A stretch of DNA of 64,000 bases from UBA1737 sp964541525. Lineage in GTDB: Bacteria > Bacillota_I > Bacilli_A > ML615J-28 > CAG-313. Positions 60,643-64,000 of this stretch are shown here, in pieces. Position 1 is the stretch's first letter, and each line of letters opens with the position of its first letter. The stretch lies in assembly GCA_964541525.1 (NCBI GenBank), contig CAZIQF010000001.1, forward strand, positions 111,226 through 175,225. Direction: 5' to 3'. The notes beneath the pieces were generated by a model. It worked only from the letters and a program-made list of their open reading frames with translations, made no database searches and had not been told where the DNA came from. The translations under genes were made by a program, and so were the position numbers.

Positions 60643-61864
60643 TCTTTACTCCTATTTTACTTAATCTTTTTAAATTTTCTTCTGCTAATCTTTCTATATC
60701 AATTTTTTCACTTTTTATATGATAATTTAATGATGATATATAGTGTTCCTTTTTATAATTTATTTTTTGTGAACTCATTTCGTGCGTCATTATTAATTTG
60801 GTGTTATAATATATGTGAAGAATATTGCCAATTTCTATTAGTTTTATACGTTTTTGAATATATTCTTTTGGGACTGAGTATCCTTTACCCTTGTAATTGA
60901 CTAACATTCTGTTTGGAACTAACGTGGTGGTTACCGTTTCTACATATGTGTCAATTAAAACCTTTGATGGTAGTGGTAATATATACTCTTTTTCTTTTTC
61001 AAATAATTTAATCGGTGGTATACAGGTTGTTTGATTACTTTGTGTGTTACAATCAATTTGAATCTGTCTGATTATATTTATTAATTCTGTCTCATCTTCA
61101 AATTTTTCATTATATGGTTCTAACCATTGTATAAATCGATTTGATGATTCTACTTTGCCTTTTGTTTCTGGACTTCTTACTTTACATAAATGAATTCTTA
61201 TTCCTAAGTCATGTTCAAATTGCATTATTTTTAGATGTTTCTTTCTTGTCCCATTTGTAATTGACACTACGGCTGTCATATTATCAGTTGTAATGTTTTT
61301 AACACTCCCGCCTATACTATTAAGCGTATCCATTGTACATCTTATAAAATCTTCAGTTGTTTTATTTTTAGAATATATAAACGTGTGTAACCTAGAATAT
61401 CCCAGGGTTGCAGAATAGATGTTAAATTCAAATACTTCTCCATGCTTCGATGTCATATTAATATTTTCTTTCCAATCTACTTGTAATTGTTCCCCCGGCG
61501 CTGTTTCATATCTTGGATGTGGTATCACATTTGTTTGTTTTTTTATTCCTTTTGATAGTAGATAACTTCTATAAGTGTTGTAATTGTGTTTGTTGCTAGG
61601 ATATTTATTCTTTATATACATATAAACCGCTTTTTTTGTCCTGCCTGGTTTATTTAATTCATCTATTATTTCTTCCTTAAATTGTTCATAAAAACTTGTT
61701 CGCTCCCTTTGTTTAATTACAATTCCATCGTTTTCATAATATTTTTTTACTGTATATATATCAAGTTTAAACAATCTCCCTAATTCAGAAAAATTAGGTT
61801 TTATTTTTGTTTCCTTCATTTGTCTTAATACTCCTATAATATTGATTGATAAATTTAATTCCAT
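60635..61864 (-). CDS. istA: IS21-family transposase
   Basis: About 409 residues from ATG 61862-61864, eight bases after GGAGG. An N-terminal helix-turn-helix is followed by a DDE integrase core: L-Q-V-D-W-K near 130, I-T-T-D-N-M near 190 and G-K-V-E-S-S-N near 227. The C-terminal beta region is complete. It overlaps istB by eight bases. The frame is intact, unlike its partner. Confidence 0.92.
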   Translation of the reverse strand: MELNLSINIIGVLRQMKETKIKPNFSELGRLFKLDIYTVKKYYENDGIVIKQRERTSFYEQFKEEIIDELNKPGRTKKAVYMYIKNKYPSNKHNYNTYRSYLLSKGIKKQTNVIPHPRYETAPGEQLQVDWKENINMTSKHGEVFEFNIYSATLGYSRLHTFIYSKNKTTEDFIRCTMDTLNSIGGSVKNITTDNMTAVVSITNGTRKKHLKIMQFEHDLGIRIHLCKVRSPETKGKVESSNRFIQWLEPYNEKFEDETELINIIRQIQIDCNTQSNQTTCIPPIKLFEKEKEYILPLPSKVLIDTYVETVTTTLVPNRMLVNYKGKGYSVPKEYIQKRIKLIEIGNILHIYYNTKLIMTHEMSSQKINYKKEHYISSLNYHIKSEKIDIERLAEENLKRLSKIGVKNE

Positions 61865-61986
61865 ATGTTTTACCTCCATATGAAACTATTATATCAAAAA
61901 AGTAACCTTTTGTTATTATTTAATTTTCACCATAATTGGTAATTACTAAATAATCATTTTTGGTTACTTTTATTTTAACATTAACA

Positions 61987-62115
61987 TATGACTGTTTTCA
62001 TTATAGATATATGTCTATTTATGAATTTAAAAATGAAAAATATCACTTTATTTATAATCGATTTGATGTAGAACAATTTCTAAAAAAAACTCGTAATTTA
62101 TATTCCCATTAAACA
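61987..62115 (+). other. Short plus-strand remnant next to the IS21 end
   Basis: A 33-codon frame (62012-62113, M-S-I-Y-E-F-K-N-E-K-Y-H-F-I-Y...) ends just before a strong terminator. It has no ribosome binding site and is probably the 3' end of a gene cut by the insertion or by earlier decay. No family recognised. Confidence 0.4.
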
Positions 62116-62155
62116 AAATGACTAGTTACATTATTTAATGTGACTAGTCATTATT
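62116..62155. terminator. Strong bidirectional terminator
   Basis: AATGACTAGT...ACATT pairs with AATGT...ACTAGTCATT, about 15 base pairs with small bulges, with T and A tracts on both sides. From here to 62,331 I see only AT-rich spacer and the next terminator. Confidence 0.72.
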
Positions 62156-62278
62156 TTATAATATATTTTAGCTTCATTTAATTTGAATAAATGGACATCA
62201 TATAATTTGGCGTTCTATATTTTTTCCACAATTATCTCTTATAGGTTCAATTATATGTGTTTATTTTATATAAAAAAT

Positions 62279-62307
62279 GGTATTTCAACAATAATAGTCA
62301 AAATACC
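62279..62307 (-). terminator. Terminator after the small lipoprotein
   Basis: GGTATTT pairs with AAATACC with a 15-base loop; the minus strand then reads ATTTTTTATA. It follows the lipoprotein stop at 62332. Confidence 0.7.
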
Positions 62308-62331
62308 TTATAAAAGTTTTTAATCATAATA

Positions 62332-62733
62332 TTATTTTTTTACTTTTTGTTCAGTGCCTAACGATTTTGCACTATCATATTCTTTTGAATCTTCACCATA
62401 TTTTTTGATTGAACCTGTTTCATCATTATATCCAAAATATTCAACACTATATAAATCCATTCCTAGTCTATTTTTTGATTTATATGTTATCTTATATTGA
62501 AAAGGATATTTTGCACCTACATCATAATTTTGTAAAATACCTTCATAGCAAGACACACTTTGGACCTCAAAAGAATCAGGCAAATATAATGAATCTACAA
62601 TTTCTTCTTTTATCTTCTTATACCCTTTTTGTGCTGGTGAGTTACTTTGACATCCAGCAACAAGAAATAATAGTGATATGGTTACTGCAATCAAAACAAA
62701 TAATTTTCTTTTTCTAAAAACATTTTCTTTCAT
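62332..62733 (-). CDS. Small lipoprotein, unknown
   Basis: 133 residues with signal peptide and lipobox V-A-G-C near residue 28. The mature part contains an L-P-D-S-F-E-V-Q-S-V-S-C-Y-E-G strand and a Y-K-S-K-N-R-L-G-M-D-L-Y block, typical of small adhesive or scavenging lipoproteins. No family recognised. AAAGAGGAG precedes the ATG. It lies 35 bases after the next lipoprotein on the same strand. Confidence 0.7.
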   Translation of the reverse strand: MKENVFRKRKLFVLIAVTISLLFLVAGCQSNSPAQKGYKKIKEEIVDSLYLPDSFEVQSVSCYEGILQNYDVGAKYPFQYKITYKSKNRLGMDLYSVEYFGYNDETGSIKKYGEDSKEYDSAKSLGTEQKVKK

Positions 62734-62768
62734 TTTTTTCTCCTCTTTTTAGTTTAAATTAGTATAGA

Positions 62769-63725
62769 TTAATTAATATTATTCTTTTCAAAAATATTTT
62801 CATTTATATTAATATTTTTAATTGTTTCTTTAAAACTTCTTAAAGCCCCATTCAATCTCCCATAACATTCTTTCGCTACAGCTTCACTATCAAAATTTTT
62901 TTGTGCAGCAGAAAAATTAGATGCATCAACTATTTTAGCAGCATAATTTGAAGTTTTAAATTCTGCTAATTCATCATCATAAAGATTTATTTTTGAAATA
63001 TTATAGTTAATATTTACAGTGTAATAAGCTTCATAAGTTAAATTTTTACTATTTATAGTTTGTTGATTAAATAATCCTTTAAATGTTGCATTATTAACAC
63101 TGTCACCAAGTTTAAACTCTATAATTCCCTCATATTGATAGACAAAAATCAAGTTTAACTCTTTTATAGTTTTCCTTTCTTGTGTAGTATATGATATCAC
63201 AAAAAAATTACCATTCGGGAAATATAAAATTTCTTCTAATATTGATAATTGTGACCAATTTCTTTCAGTTTTTATTCTATAAAATAAATCTCCGTATCCC
63301 AATGCTTGATATTTCATTATCAAATATAGATCATTATTTATTGCATCATTAATTGATACTTTTTCGCCTTTTTCAATAAAATAATTACTTATCATTTCAT
63401 TTTTAAAAAAACTAATTTCATCTGATTCTTCATATTTTCCAATTTTGGCATATACATCAATATCACTATTTATATAAAAACCTTTTGTCAAATTAGTATA
63501 ATTTTCATCTTCATACCAACCTATCAAGAAATAATCATCTTTCAAAGCACCAGATATATCAATATTTTCTACACTTAAATATTCTCCTACGCCAAGTTTA
63601 GTTATATAAGTATTTTCAAACAAACTAAAGTGTATTGTTAAATTATATTCTGTTGGCTCACTCCTACAACCTGTCAATACTGTCCCCATCAATACAACAA
63701 TAATAAATAAAATAATTTTTTTCAT
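62769..63725 (-). CDS. Surface lipoprotein with InlB-type repeat
   Basis: About 318 residues from ATG 63723-63725 (GGAGG upstream; the longer open frame has none). Lipobox L-T-G-C. Residues about 25-95 form a Listeria/Bacteroides B-repeat-like domain: Y-N-L-T-I-H-F, then L-S-V-E-N-I-D and G-W-Y-E-D-E-N-Y. The rest is mixed alpha/beta of unknown kind. Surface display and ligand binding are likely. It is downstream of the promoter at the window end but on the other strand. Confidence 0.8.
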   Translation of the reverse strand: MKKIILFIIVVLMGTVLTGCRSEPTEYNLTIHFSLFENTYITKLGVGEYLSVENIDISGALKDDYFLIGWYEDENYTNLTKGFYINSDIDVYAKIGKYEESDEISFFKNEMISNYFIEKGEKVSINDAINNDLYLIMKYQALGYGDLFYRIKTERNWSQLSILEEILYFPNGNFFVISYTTQERKTIKELNLIFVYQYEGIIEFKLGDSVNNATFKGLFNQQTINSKNLTYEAYYTVNINYNISKINLYDDELAEFKTSNYAAKIVDASNFSAAQKNFDSEAVAKECYGRLNGALRSFKETIKNININENIFEKNNIN

Positions 63726-63819
63726 TTTTGTACCTCCAATTTTTTCTATATTAAAGTTTGCAAATGCACACATTTAACTACTCTGTAAAATTTTTATATC
63801 TTTTTATAATTTTATGTCT

Positions 63820-63897
63820 AAATGAGGAAAAATAAATAATTTACTAAATGAGGAAAAATAAATAATTTACTAAATGAGGAAAAATAAATAATTTACT
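63820..63897. repeat. 26-bp direct repeats, three copies
   Basis: Three exact copies of a 26-base unit (AAATGAGGAAAAATAAATAA plus TTTACT) abut at 63820, 63846 and 63872. The last base of the third unit is the first T of a TTGACA promoter box, so the array borders the promoter directly. Confidence 0.88.
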
Positions 63898-63925
63898 TGA
63901 CATTTTCAGAAATTCATTGTAAAAT
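63897..63925 (+). promoter_or_regulatory. Strong sigma-A promoter facing out of the window
   Basis: A consensus TTGACA (63897-63902), 17-base spacer and TAAAAT (63920-63925). The transcript would start near 63932 and run past position 64000. An upstream 26-bp repeat array touches the -35. Confidence 0.78.
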
Positions 63926-63947
63926 ATTAGTATAAAATTTAGTAATT

Positions 63948-63961
63948 AAAGGTGTACCTTT
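63948..63961. promoter_or_regulatory. Palindromic operator candidate in the leader
   Basis: AAAGGT-GT-ACCTTT is a perfect six-base inverted repeat just after the expected transcript start, a good place for a repressor. Confidence 0.5.
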
Positions 63962-63978
63962 ACAAACCATAATACTAG

Positions 63979-64000
63979 TGTCATCCAGAATTGGGTGACA
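63979..64000 (+). other. Leader hairpin at the window end
   Basis: TGTCATCC and GGGTGACA form an eight-base-pair stem with one G-U and a six-base loop. It lies in the leader of the outgoing transcript. The gene it serves is outside the window. Confidence 0.45.

Larger units (their letters stand above)
59820..61986 (-). mobile_element. IS21-family insertion sequence
   Basis: The element runs from TGTTAATG (59820) to CATTAACA (ends 61986) and encodes istA and istB. Subterminal copies of ACCAATTATGGTGAAA lie inverted at 59866-59881 and 61925-61940, as expected for the multiple end repeats of IS21. No direct target duplication is visible. istB is frameshifted, so self-transposition is unlikely. 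Confidence 0.85.

Noticed and set aside
59812..61994. Target-site duplication around the IS21 element
   Set aside because: The bases on the two sides (aattatatt and tatgactg) do not form a convincing direct repeat.
63820..63961. Terminal repeats of another insertion sequence
   Set aside because: No transposase is seen and the repeats are direct, not inverted; the promoter reading is better supported.

Overview
The window is a strongly AT-rich piece of a bacterial chromosome. It is probably a host-associated, anaerobic member of the Bacillota close to the Bacilli/Mollicutes border (Erysipelotrichia- or Acholeplasma-like). Evidence: very low GC, AGGAGG-type ribosome binding sites, sigma-A promoters, many LxxC lipoproteins, T-tailed terminators, two DegV proteins, PepF, a 4Fe-4S aldo/keto reductase and a 2,4-diaminopentanoate dehydrogenase-like enzyme. 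The standard genetic code fits: full-length proteins carry Trp as TGG. Taxonomy is inference, as there is no rRNA here. I saw no tRNA, rRNA or CRISPR array.

Layout. 1-1,090: B12-riboswitch-controlled lipoprotein (cut by the window edge) and a DnaQ-type exonuclease. 1,187-3,801: lysine riboswitch plus a three-gene amino-acid ABC importer, so a likely lysine transporter. 3,802-7,472: exonuclease III, small membrane proteins, PepF and nitroreductase, all on the minus strand. 7,603-13,198: VWA lipoprotein, M29 aminopeptidase, SIS protein, and a cation/proton antiporter coupled to a PII-like protein. 13,334-15,434: PlsC-like acyltransferase with a zinc ribbon, then a flavodoxin-fold gene killed by two stop codons.

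15,576-19,991 is the most interesting region. It is a five-gene partner-switching operon: STAS antagonist, RsbW-like kinase, membrane PP2C phosphatase, STAS-APH kinase fusion and RSH-type HD-STAS fusion. There is no sigma factor beside it. The output may run through an APH-like kinase and a SpoT-like hydrolase instead of through transcription.

20,144-30,243: MarR-controlled heterodimeric ABC exporter, a possibly leaderless XRE membrane regulator, DegV, aminopeptidase P coupled to a DUF4250 protein, a plus-strand small RNA candidate and a two-component system. 30,418-36,677: J-domain protein, zinc-ribbon membrane protein, cardiolipin synthase, an RNA m5C methyltransferase, an orphan F420-ligase-like protein, a lipoprotein and an SDR. 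36,934-39,899: ECF sigma factor, membrane anti-sigma candidate and a secreted subtilase whose Asp motif carries Glu. 40,035-51,587: DAPDH-like enzyme, FAD desaturase-like enzyme, GltX, lipoprotein, CoaX, GNAT plus an 803-residue membrane-anchored unknown, a second DegV and an Fe-S aldo/keto reductase.

51,695-57,870: membrane-anchored HNH protein, a FecBCD-type importer downstream of a sirohaem-type Fe-S protein, and a GH13 glucosidase. 57,990-64,000 is the accessory tail: a transposase start fragment, a DUF4143 ATPase whose promoter sits in a 33-bp repeat array, an IS21-family element with a frameshifted istB, two lipoproteins, and a repeat-flanked promoter pointing out of the window.
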